From positions 124,001 through 188,000 of the forward strand of contig JAMQCK010000009.1 of assembly GCA_024196135.1 (NCBI GenBank): a stretch of 64,000 bases of DNA. Reading direction: 5' to 3'. This DNA is from Pleurotus ostreatus/Saccharomyces cerevisiae fusant (Eukaryota > Opisthokonta). The notes under the pieces were generated by a model. It saw only the letters and a program-made list of their open reading frames with translations. It made no database searches and was not told the DNA's origin. The translations under genes were made by a program, and so were the position numbers. Positions within the stretch are counted from its first letter, which is position 1. Every line of letters begins with the position of its first letter. Positions 23,901 to 34,069 of this stretch are shown here, piece by piece.

Positions 23901-24593
23901 GCGCGCGCACGACCTTTGACGCCTGGTGCTTCGCGTAGTCGTCGAGCGCGCCCGTGCCCGGCAGGCCCGCGGTCTCGTTCTGGTCGATGAACGCGTTGGG
24001 CACGTCCCGGATGGGCGACAGCACGGGGGAGGGCGGCGCGGTCTCAGTGTCCATCGTCGTCGTCGTTGCCGTCGTCGCGGTGGACAGATTGTGCGAGTGC
24101 CCGAGGGGACGCGAGGGTAGGGGCGGGGCGCTCGCGCGGTTGAAGTAGTCACCGCGCTGGAATGACGTGAGCTCAGTGTTGGCTTGCATCGTTGCCGGAC
24201 GGGGAGGGAAGTAATGGATGCGCTGGGCTGCGGGTGGCGGGCTGGATGGCTGCTCCTGCAGTACGTTCGTGTTGATGTTCGGCCTCCTTGGAGGGAGCTG
24301 GCTTAGGGACTGATGGCGTTCCAGCGCATCCGTCAATGTTTCGAAAGCGGTGGGCTGGGGGGATGCGAGTTAGTCTCTGCTGCGCATTCGAGAGCATCCA
24401 TGGCACGCACGTCTAGCCCATGCTCGTCCAGCGCATGTGTCGACCTGTCCGATTCTCTGGTATTCGTAGTGCTCTCGTCGAGCCACTGGACTTTGCGAGG
24501 AGTCTTGTCGCCGTTCTTCCTCGACGTCCCTCCCGGGGGTCGGCCGTCGCCGCCACCGCCAATACCGCCACCTTCAGAGGAGCTTGGGTTCAT
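20923..24593 (-). CDS. PRM10: PRM10/ThrE-family multi-pass membrane transporter
   Basis: Eleven exons on the minus strand, in coding order: 24593-24411, 24354-23294, 23242-22879, 22790-22512, 22455-22214, 22000-21895, 21838-21601, 21549-21476, 21420-21326, 21272-21203, 21150-20923; about 979 residues. The first 540 residues are disordered and basic (Ser/Pro/Arg-rich). Then comes the ThrE-like module: RAMMMFGGPTHRLQSQI, followed by FMLVSK/PKLMFFGG-type segments and about ten hydrophobic spans, ending in LGIALFIVHPIQS. The intron at 24355-24410 is fixed by a perfect gactaac branch point and joins HGLD to PTAFETL. This family includes yeast pheromone-regulated Prm10 and bacterial Thr/Ser exporters; the substrate in fungi is not known. 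Confidence 0.93.
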
Positions 24594-26070
24594 GGTAACT
24601 CTGGAGATCGTTCGTGAGCTCGATGATTGTTGAAGCGGAGCCTTCAGAGCTCACGTACCTCTCCTAATTTACAATTCGTGGGACGGGAGCGGATGCCAGG
24701 AGAAATTTCTCCCGAACTGGGATCGCGGGCTTTGGAGACGCAGGAAGTTCGTGGTACTTGCTTCGTGGGGGGTATATAGGGAGGAGAAAGAGACAAAACG
24801 CAGACACAGACTTCAATGAAGCTGCTGCGGTCGCAACATAGAAATCAGGAAGAAGCGTATGTTTCTAAACATAAGTTTGTCTTCGATAATCGGACCTCGG
24901 CGCGGGCAGCCACGTGAAATTGCGTCATAGCTCCGGCCCCACTTACTTGGCCATAAATTACGGGAAAAGCTCTTGCGGCCTCGTCTGTAAGGATGCAATT
25001 CGCGGAAGGTCAATGAGTCTGCCGCACTACTGCCCCGTGCATTCATGACAACTCACTGGAGTTTTGCTCAAAGAACCAACAGCTTATAACTTCATCTTTG
25101 ACTTCCGGAAATAGGCAAGCCGAAGAAGGTTCGGTCGCAATCACCATCGTGCGCCAGAAACGGACGGAATCCATCCTGGGATCTCCCACAGTTGTACGTG
25201 TACCTTTAGATCTTCAATCGATAGCATCCTAAACGTTCGTGTCCGCGAGACGCGTCTCTGTGCGGCTCTCGATCTCGACATACACCCGCTTCTATCTCCC
25301 GCGCTCTTACTCTCTGAAGCCTATGGGCTCTACCTAAGCCCTAACGCCTCCCTATCTGAGGCGCTAGATTGACCTCTGAAGCACAGGCTCAGTTCATACA
25401 AACCCATCAGGGAAGTTCAACATGAACTGATGGGCATTCGGCGATTCCCGAAATGGGCGAACTCCGCATTGAGTAAATGAATGCGGCGGCCTCGACCTTC
25501 CGCAGTACAGGGGCGCTCCTCCGGTGACGGAGAACGACGTCGGCGATGCGGTGAGAGCTCCAGGCTGTGACCCAGAGGTTCGATGGACAAGACGCGACAA
25601 GACGACGCGCGACGCGGCGAGCCGCGATTTACCTCGTGATCGCGCCAAGTCGAACTTCAAACGACACAGCGCACTTGCAGAGTTGCGTGACCATGAACGG
25701 GATTTTGTTGTGAGCAAAAGAGAACATAAGCATCGTTGCAAAAATCGTTACAGGTCATAGCCAACAACGACAAGTGAGGCAAAGGTATAAAAACCGGAAA
25801 ACAGTATACAGCGAATAATAAAACAGATAGATCCCAGCGGCGTCCGTCGGTGGCAATAGCGCGCGACCGTTCGAGAACCCCTTAGCCCAGGTCAAAACTC
25901 GGTCTCAAAGGCTTGCCCATCCAAGGGCAGGATCGCTGACCTAGACTACAAAGATTTCAGCGAGCCAGTCGAGGTACAGGGCATATGGCGAGGGATATGT
26001 GCCATAAATTTATATATGCAAGCCCTCGACCTGTCGAGGGTCGGGAGGTACGCATACGATGACCTCGCTG
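24594..26070. other. Intergenic, no gene seen
   Basis: Contains the promoter side of the PRM10-like gene, including a tatata at 24773-24778, roughly 180 bases upstream of that start codon on the minus strand. The remainder has only short frames with no similarity. Near 25575-25625 short cgacaagacg-like words recur. The right end is the 3' flank of the lectin gene. Confidence 0.6.
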
Positions 26071-26929
26071 CTATTGCGCAACGGACGCGGACACGGAAGG
26101 ACGCGATTGCTCACCTTCATCGAACTGCCACGTCTGGTGCTCGCCATCCCAGGTGTACCAAGTCGTGATCGGAGTGCCCGGGGTCGAATCTCCGTAGTTG
26201 TAGAGATCCAAGTTCTGGTGAGTGTCCGGAACGAAGATGCTATGACAGGGCCGATGTCAGCAACACGCGAAGAGGAGGATATGACAAGCGAGGGGAATCA
26301 ACAAGACAGCGATCGAGGAAGAGAGGTATTTAGGTGAACGGATGGCAAAGGTTCCAGTTGTAGAGTACCAATCGCAAAAGAACAAGATACTCACCGATAA
26401 GCGCCCTCGACCTCTTCGTCCGTCCAGATGTGCCACGTGAAGGGGTCGGCCTCCGCTACCAAACGCGCGCCGTTCGCGGCGTCGGCGCCTCCGAGGCTGA
26501 TGTACTTGCCAGTGGAAAGGGAGCGGAAGTTCCATCCGTCACCAGCCCAGTCGAGGGTCCACTACAGAAAGAGGTTGTTAGTGTCAGATGCCTTGTAACA
26601 GCCGTTAAAGAGGGGTGATGGGATACTGGGAGGGTGTAGACTCAAGATCGGGCAAAATGGAGAATATGGATCGCACAGAAAAGAGAAAGTACGCACTTGT
26701 TGGTTGGACCCTTCATGGTATGGCCAGCCGATGACTAGGGAGTAGGTAAGCTCAATGGTTGCAAGCGTAGTCATGGAAGGAGCGTACTCGTCGTGTTATC
26801 GCTCGCAGACAGATCAACGACCGTGCCTCCCTTGCTGTTAGTGATCTTGTACGACTGGCCGGAGGTGATCGACGCCGCGAGGGCGATGACGGGGAGCGCA
26901 AGCACAGTGAGCAAGGCGGTGGGACGCAT
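26071..26929 (-). CDS. Secreted ricin-B-type beta-trefoil lectin
   Basis: Exons in coding order: 26929-26788, 26734-26697, 26561-26395, 26239-26071; about 171 residues. A clear signal peptide (MRPTALLTVLALPVIALAAS) precedes one beta-trefoil with Gln-Trp-type motifs (NQQWTLDW, HQTWQFDE) and a YISLGG repeat. In this family the fold binds galactose/GalNAc-type glycans, and fungal members act in defence or cell-surface recognition. Intron phases (1 after the DNTT segment, 2 after the GAYR segment) match the lectin gene at 48339-48873, which lacks the extra intron after NQQ. The model reads through after FDEG for 14 residues to the stop at 26071; an additional intron starting with gtgagc is possible there, so the last few residues are uncertain. 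Confidence 0.88.
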
Positions 26930-28099
26930 GACAGGCGGAGAGGCGCAGGTGAGGTCGTAAGGAGGATGAACAGAGTGGCGGGGAGGAAGCAAGGTAACCT
27001 TCTTTCCACGAAGAACCTTTATACCGCGTCCCGGGCGTTCATCCCCACCATTCCACACGTCTTCCCAGCTAGCAAACTTCCGCGTCATCCCCCTGTCCGC
27101 GATGAACGCATCCTTCCCTGGAGATGAACAAGCCTAGAATTCATGATTGCCGGGCAGCGAAGGTGGATACCGAGCCCATTTGACGCCACTCCGCGCAGGC
27201 GTGGTGACAGCCTCGCATAGCTGGGCGGAGGGCATGACAGGCGTACTGACCGGTGCAGACGCGTAGAGTCGGGAGCAGGATATGAGAAACACGCCCTCCA
27301 CATGAGCTGGGCGCCATGTAGGGACTGTGCCTGGGGCGCGCGACTCGAGGGATGCGTCTGAATGGAAGGTGGGCGTCGGGGAGGGTGGCAGTTTGCGTCA
27401 TCTGGAAAATGAGCAGGGGGTGGCTGGCGTGAAGAGATCAAGCACCTAAGGCACGAGGCCGCGACGAGTGTACATATTCTCGTGGATCCCGTAAAGAAGC
27501 ACGTAAATGACGACCATACGATGGTAGGTAGAGCGGGTATGGACGCCGCGAGCGGCTCCACAGAGCGATGGATGACTGTATCGCGTATGCAGTACCACTA
27601 GGAACGAGGAGGGACGCCCACTGGAGAAGGAGCAAGCTTTCTGCTTGGAAGAGAGCCTGGGAGTTGCGCAGACCCGAGAAAATGCCCAGAGAAAACGGAG
27701 ATGCGATACACAGGCGTTAGCGCTCTACCGGTCACGATTGATCATTGATCAACTCGCTTGTGCGACATGCTGATCTTGGGCGCCAAAGTCGATAATCATC
27801 AGGTTCTGAGCAGACCGGAACGACCATCGAGAAAGAGCATTACAGCCGTCGCCAAGAGTTCATCCACCTCTGATCCATCTCTCCTTCTTGTACCAAGGAG
27901 CGCCCATGCGGATGAAGAACATGTTCAGATTCGTCGACGTCGAGAAACGTTGTGTCATGAACGCAGGAAACATCCAGAAGGTTGATGGATGTTTGGTCCT
28001 GTGGCGCCGAGATATGCGTACTGCCTAATCGGGACAGTCCGTCCTCCTTGCTTCTCCCGGTCATCTCTCCACTACGCCTTCCTCCTCCCGCTACCCAGG
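26930..28099. other. Intergenic between lectin and DIB1 (divergent promoters)
   Basis: The first 100 bases hold the lectin promoter. The rest has several minus-strand frames (27085-27635) whose translations are low-complexity and share no family features. No gene supported. Confidence 0.6.
27016..27023 (-). promoter_or_regulatory. TATA box of the secreted lectin gene
   Basis: On the minus strand the sequence reads TATAAAGG, about 88-95 bases upstream of the ATG at 26929. It is preceded by ccgggacgcgg, which is nearly the same context as the TATA box of the lectin at 48339-48873. Confidence 0.7.
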
Positions 28100-28804
28100 A
28101 TGTCCTACTTCCTTCCTCATCTTCCCTCCGGCTGGCACGTTGACGAGGCGATCAAGTCCGAGGAAGACCGCGTTGTCGTCATCCGCTTCGGCCACGACTG
28201 GGACAGTCAATGCATGACCATGGACGAGACGCTTTACGCCGTCGCGGAGAAGGTCCAGAACTTTGCTGTCATCTACCTCTGCGATATTACGCAGGTGCCG
28301 GACTTCAACAAGGTGCGTACACTCGCTTTTGGCTCACGAGCATGGTGCTAAGGCTGTCATTCCCCGTCCCCCGCAGATGTACGAACTGTACGATCCATGC
28401 ACGGTGATGTTCTTCTACAGGCAAGTAAAGCCCACTTCCTCCGCCTTGTTCACGGCTTTATCTCTCTATGTCGTGCAGAAACAAGCATATAATGATTGAT
28501 CTGGGGACTGGTAACAACAACAAAATGTGCGTGTGGCGTCCCAGGTGGCACTTTTTCCAACTGACGCTGTCCCCTTAGAAACTGGGCGATGGATAACAAG
28601 CAAGAGGTATGCAGACCCTTGAAAGAGAGTGCGCATTCGCTGATATGCCCCTTCCAAGCTCATTGACATCATCGAGACCGTATACCGCGGCGCGTCAAAG
28701 GGTCGCGGTCTCGTCGTCTCGCCCAAGGGTCGGTCCTCCCTATCCTCACTCCTCACAAGAGCTCACGCATCTCTCCAGACTACTCGACGCGCTACAGATA
28801 CTAA
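28100..28804 (+). CDS. DIB1: Dib1/Dim1, U5 snRNP 15-kDa thioredoxin-like splicing factor
   Basis: Six exons (28100-28312, 28377-28420, 28479-28526, 28579-28606, 28659-28728, 28779-28804) give exactly 142 residues, the usual family length. The sequence begins MSYFLPHLPSGWHVDEAI and ends GLVVSPKDYSTRYRY, both signatures of this nearly invariant protein. Dib1 sits in the U4/U6.U5 tri-snRNP and is lost on spliceosome activation. It has a thioredoxin fold without redox cysteines. The second intron uses a GC donor (see separate entry). The other introns are GT-AG. It lies tail to tail with the lectin-fusion gene, 185 bases apart. Confidence 0.97.
28421..28478 (+). other. GC-AG intron in DIB1
   Basis: The exon ends ..TTCTACAG and the intron starts GCAAGTAAAG and ends GTCGTGCAG. 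Only this donor keeps the invariant FFYRNKHIMID reading; the GT four bases downstream shifts the frame. AG|GCAAGT is the classical strong context for the minor class of GC donors. Confidence 0.92.
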
Positions 28805-28989
28805 TTCCAACAACCCTCCTCTGCCGCTGAGTGTCAACTTCCCTTCCTGCCATGGCTTGTCGTTGCGAATACATGGTGATGCTTGTATAAATACATAGTC
28901 CCTATTCGATGCTTTCGTATTGCTTTCCGAATTACCGTCTACCTCCAATGCGCCTGCGCCTCTGCCTTCGTCGCGCCCGCGCGATTGTT

Positions 28990-31009
28990 TCATTGCACCC
29001 GTACCACCTTCGTGACCGTCGTCGTTGTTGTCGTCGTCACGATATTCAGCCCCTTTCCCAGCTCGCTGGCGTCGATTACCGTCTCGGAGACGGTGTTTGA
29101 CCCGCTGTTGTTCGCGTTCGCCGATCCAGGCGTCTCACCAACCCTTGCCAACGTCCAGATCCGGTTGCGCTGGAAATGGCTGGTGTTCTCGTTGCGCCAC
29201 AGTTGAAGCTAGGAGAGGGTGAGTTGCATTACAGCAATTCTGAAGGTCAGCACCGCCACTCACCTTCGCAGCTTGTGGATTCGGATCGGCATGGTAGTCG
29301 AGGTCGAGGAAGTAGCGACTGTCCGGCCAGCCGATCCTATGAAAGTGTCAGCATAGCGCCAGACCGATAAGGAGTTGATTGCGCACGTCCAGCCCGCTGT
29401 ACCCAGTTGTATGTCCCAGGCGACAGGGAACACCGACCCAACGATGGCCGTCCCATTCGCAAGACTGGCATCAACGGTCATGTACGTCTTGCTCCGTGCA
29501 TTCTGGATGGTATACCCAGCGCCTAGGCGTTCAATGATCCACTACCAAAGGTGAGTTCGACCTTATCAGAGCTGAGTAGAATGAAACGCACCCGCTGATT
29601 CTCTCCGCCGTGCGCAAGGTATCCTACAGGTCTTCGTCAGTCACTGTTGCCCTTCATAGTGCGTCTCAACACAAGCGAAAGCACTGACCTATGCACGTCT
29701 TGTGGTCCGCGCCGGATAGGTCCAGCACCTGGTCAATGGCCTCGTTCTTGATGGTGTATGTGCCGGGAACGATGTTCGTTGGCTGCGGATTCATGACGAC
29801 GCGTCCGGTCTCTTCTAACGGTGTGCAAGGCGTCTCTTCCGTGTGTACACGCGCGGTATCGCCCAGGCCAGTACGCTGTGTCTCTTCGATGGGCGTTGCC
29901 CACGTCTCCTCCGGCGGGATACTCGGGGTCTCTTCCCAGGCGAGATCTGGCGACTCTGCAAGCCGGGTGTACGGTGCCTCCTCTAGCGGCGTTGTCAACG
30001 TATCCTCGTCCGTGTACGCGTACGAGGTCAATCTGCTTCTCCTGTCGGGCCGCGCGGCAATATACTCGATCTCGTCGTTCTCGGCGTCGTACGCGCGGTC
30101 GTCGACTACTTCGTATACGCGCTCGCACACGCGCTCGGCCTCGTGGATGCGGTCGTGCTCGTGCTCGTGGACGCTGTCGTGCTCGTGCTCGTGGACGCTG
30201 CCGTGCTCGTGGATGCGGCGTTCGCGCTCGCGCTCACGCTCGTGTTCTAGCACAGCCTCGTATGCCCGCCTCGCGCTGCGCACGCTCTCCGAGTCGCTGA
30301 AGATGCTATTGCTGGGGAATGGGCGATGGCGCGCGCCGGCGTGGCGGTCGGGGAGGTCCTCGGGATAGCCCGGCGGGTGTCGGCTAGGCGAGTGACGGCT
30401 GGCAGGCGAGTGATGCCCTTGCTCCGCTACTCGAGGCGAGGCGGAACCCTCTGACTCGCTAGGCGAGGAGAGATCGCTGGTGCTGTAGCTGTACGCTCCG
30501 GGCAGGCGCTGCCACGTTGGATACACGGCGGGCCGGCTGCTTTCGGAGAGCTGGTTGTACGGCGGGTACACCGGGAGGTTGTGCGGTGGGTACGCGGGGC
30601 TCGGGAAGCACGTCGGGCACGAGGGGTGTGGAGAGGGCGAAGGACGGGGGAAGGCGATGGTCGAGATACCAGAGTCGCGGACGTGCGCGCTCAGGTTACC
30701 TGCCGCCTCTGGGCTGCGAGGGGACCAGACCGCGGATATGCGGTCCCAGGCGGCGATGGGAGAGGTGGATGAGTGACGCGAAGGTGAAGAGGGAGAGTCG
30801 CGAGGGTTGTAGGAGGAATGACGACGCCGCGGGGGCGAGATGTTGGTGGTGCGGATGGGCGGAACGTACACAGTTGGCGGCGGGGGAGGTGGGGTCACCG
30901 TAGGTACACGCGGTGGAGTAGGCACCGGCGGTGGAGTCGCAGTGGGCGTCGGGAGCAGGCTGCTCTCTGTGGCGCAGGAAGGTCTGCGAGCGGCTGGTGC
31001 GTGCGGCAT
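28990..31009 (-). CDS. Long disordered protein with C-terminal ricin-B-like domain
   Basis: Exons in coding order: 31009-29689, 29623-29592, 29541-29387, 29336-29264, 29208-28990; about 599 residues. Residues 1-420 are disordered: a Pro-rich start, Tyr/Pro segments (YPPHNLPVYPPYNQ), a His/Glu repeat (HEHEHDSV twice) encoded by a 24-bp tandem repeat, and a run of Thr-Pro-x-Glu-Glu-Thr-like repeats (TPLEET, TPIEET, IPPEET). From about residue 425 a beta-trefoil-like domain begins (GTYTIKNEAIDQVLDLSG) with QRW and QLW motifs, and the protein ends in a Thr-rich tail. There is no signal peptide, so it is probably intracellular. Introns cut the trefoil at several places not shared with the two small lectins, so it is a more distant relative. 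Function unknown. Confidence 0.82.
30152..30199. repeat. 24-bp in-frame tandem repeat coding His/Glu repeats
   Basis: Two perfect copies (30152-30175 and 30176-30199) followed by a partial one from 30200. On the minus strand they encode a His/Glu/Asp-rich octapeptide repeat in the lectin-fusion protein. The unit length is a multiple of three, so copy-number change would not break the frame. Confidence 0.85.
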
Positions 31010-31571
31010 GCTAGTCTGGTCTGGGTGTATATGGTTCGGAGGAAGTCAAGATAAAGCGGACGAAGGTGGAGAACGCGACCGAGCGGCACCAGTACCGCCT
31101 GGCAATGCAGATTCCAGAAGCGCCTGCGCAAGTTGTGAATGAGAGGAGGTGCTTGAGGGTCGTGTTCAAGGTGGCCTCGAGGTGCATCCATCGATGAATG
31201 AGATCCATGTGGTCAGAGCGTGTCAGTCTGTAGCGGTTTACCTACACGATGACCGGTTGTGTTAGTTGTATACTTAGCATAGCGAGTTGCTCCGTCCAGT
31301 ACAACCCGTACTAGTAGACCACGATATACGCGTTTGAACATACAATGACTATTGGCTGACCATAGCTCGTAGTTGCGTCGAGAGCAAGCCCGAGCATGAA
31401 CAGTCTTGCTATTTCCCGACTCCGGATGGGCGGTGTGAATAGACCACGATTTGAAGATACGACTACATGAACATGTACAACACGCTGACAAACGTTCAAC
31501 TGGGATAGATGAATCACAACTGGGTGACGGACTTGCATCGACTTTGCCATTTGAGTCTTGTCCTACACTAA
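31010..31571. other. Intergenic, no gene seen
   Basis: Lies between the start of the lectin-fusion gene and the end of F-box copy B2, both on the minus strand. No TATA box or repeat stands out; no supported frame. Confidence 0.6.
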
Positions 31572-33926
31572 TCAGTAGAAGCACTGAATCTCCAGATCCT
31601 GATTTCCATCCGCACTTGGCTGAGAAGACGTCAGCACGGGCAGCAAGAAAGGTCTGAAGACGGAACAAAGTCATCGCCGAAACAATTGTGGCAACCACTC
31701 CTCAGAAGAGTAAACATGAAGTCTTTGCACTCACCACCGTCCCAATAATCCGCCTATGGTCCATCATCACGCCCGAGTAGAACAAATGCCGCGAGCTATG
31801 CGTCACGACGCACGGGAGCTGCGAGTCGAGCTTGCCAGCAAAGAGCGTCGGTAGCTTGTTCGCTTCCTGGACGAAGGTGACACCTGGATTGCGGCGCATG
31901 AAGTCGGATACAGCGTCTAGGGAGCCTTCTTCGGAGTTACTGACTGTCAGGGTGAATCGCGACGCTCAGCGATCAGATGTGGCAAAGCATTAAATCGAAA
32001 CGCACAATCAAGACTATCCTGGTCTCCATCCTCATCCCCCTCCCATCGCTGAACTTCAGCCACGCTACTCCCCTCGATCGCCTCATTCGACGCCGTCGGC
32101 GTCTGCGCGACCTCCACACCCACCCAGCCCTCCACCCCCTCCGCCGGCGCGAACATCTGCAACCGCGTGTTCAGGAGCGCCTGAAGCTCCGCCCGCGTCC
32201 CTGCCCCCCGCGCCTGCTGCGCCGCTTCCTCCTTCCGGGCGGCCTCGACGGCGTAGGGGTTGAAGTCGTACAGGTCGACGAGCCCGTCGTCCCAGAGAGA
32301 TTGGAAGAGGGGGGAAACGGTGGAGACCATGCGCTGCCCGCAGGAGGTGGTGATCCAGTTGTGGTTGTTGCGCGAGAAGTCGAACCAGCGGGAGACGGGC
32401 GGGCCCCATTCCGACCAGGGAAGGGAGGGTGGGGTGGCGGCGGAGTCGGTCGATGCAGCAGTTGAATCGGTGGGCTCAGCGGTGGGCTTCGTGGCATCCG
32501 ACTTGATAAGCTGCTCGAATATCTTCACGAACGCCGACCGGTGCACGACAAGCACAAGGGTCTCGCTCGCCCCATTGATGTCGTCTTCATCCTCATCCTC
32601 ATCCTCTTCGGCGTCCTCGTCCTCCTGGTCATGATCTTCGCGGAAGATCACAACTTGGAAGATACACAAGGCCTCCTCCGACACGGGATGAAACGGTGGC
32701 TCGGTGCGAGTGGCTCGGGTCTTGCCCTTATAATCACTGCCTTTGTCGTTCTCTTTTGGTGGATCCGGAAAGGTTCTCGGCACGTCTGCTCGTGGATTCG
32801 GCTCCGCGCGACATTGGATGTCGAAGACCTTCGCCCTGGGCCTAAGAGGCGGGAGGTGCAGAATGGCAGCAGGTCCAGGCCGCTTGGGATCCGTCGTCGA
32901 GATCCGCCAGTACTCGAAAGTACGGTTCGCCGTGTTGGGAACGAGTATGAGATCCTCCGTGAGGAAGATGAAGGTGGTGTAGCTATCTGGGGCGCCTTCA
33001 TACGTCTAAGTCGAAGGTCAGTTTTCATGCTGATGGATAAATAGCATTCATAAGGGTTTACCATCTTCAACGTCCCTTCCTTCCAGTTGTAGAAGCTTAG
33101 TGTACTAGGGGGAGTTGGGATGCCCGGCGTGCGCACGCGAGGATAGTGTGCCGCAATCACCATTGTATCACCCACGATTTCAATTCCGAGTAGAGGAGGA
33201 CGGCCGGGTCGAGGAGTTATGAGCAGAGGTAGCGGGTTCTGTTGCGCTGAAGAATGCAGGAGACCGGTGGGAAAGTCGAGCAAGCGAATTTCGAGCAAAT
33301 CACCACTTCGGCCCGCGCCCGAGGAGCTGGACGCGCTTGTGTCGGGACGACTGTTTGGATATAAGCGTTTGTTTTCCCCTTAGTATTCTGACGTACGATG
33401 TGACAGCTACGAGGAGACCGTGCTCATAAAGGGACTAGTTAAGGCATCAGAGTACTTTCTACAGGGGGAAAATCGATGAACGAACCAGGGCAAAATCGAT
33501 GATATATTGGCCTATATTGAGGAGAGACCATTCGGGGTCTGGGGCTTCTGGCGTAGGGAGCGGCATGTGGTAGATATCCTGACGCTGCTCGCCCTTGCCA
33601 AAAAAGATGTAGCCGCCAGAGAGCTCGTATAGGCCAGCCGTGTCCGGCGGTATGGAGCGCCTGAGAGTGCAAACCGGCTGAAAGGCTTTCCAGGCTGATT
33701 CGGCCGCTTCCACTTGCGAGAGGAGGTCGTCTATGGACACGTCGCCACCCGAGGTGCATCGCAGCTGAGCCATGGTCGTCACATAGTGTTTTCTGAGGGT
33801 GGGCGTCTGTGCGAGGGCAGCAAAACCTGGGTCGACCTCCTCTATCGCCTTCAGAGACGGTAGGTCCAAGTAGAGCAGGATCCGAGTGAGAAGCTCGTTG
33901 GGCAGCTGGAATACCTGCGGCACCAT
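31572..33926 (-). CDS. F-box protein with long beta-rich C-terminal region, copy B2
   Basis: Exons in coding order: 33926-33486, 33434-33397, 33350-33062, 33005-32006, 31943-31735, 31619-31572; about 674 residues. It starts MVPQVFQLPNELLTRILLYL (F-box) and shares the whole layout with copy B1: GLYELSGGYIFF, EYWRISTTDP, LPWSEWGPPVSRW, HRRIIG, then a short last exon (ADGNQDLEIQCFY). B2 has one more intron than B1 (31944-32005) and an acidic Asp/Glu run near residue 385. Copies B1 and B2 are inverted and 12 kb apart, with unrelated genes between. Likely an SCF substrate adaptor. The ATG at 33926 was chosen by alignment with B1; the frame is open further upstream. Confidence 0.87.
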
Positions 33927-34069
33927 GGTGGTTGGAAAGGAGGGACGGATAATGCGGCAAACGCCGTGAGCGACCATATGTTCGATATTCCCACGCCACA
34001 TTATGCAGCGTGCCCTGTGTTGATGGATATTGATTCCAGAAGCTCGACGTCTTTGGATCACTTCACAAA

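Noticed and set aside
25524..25760. 78-codon frame near 25.6 kb
   Set aside because: Contains repeated cgacaagacg words and shows no similarity or splice context.
27085..27635. Several minus-strand frames between the lectin and DIB1
   Set aside because: They overlap in different frames, are Ser/Pro/Arg-rich and lack any recognisable motif.
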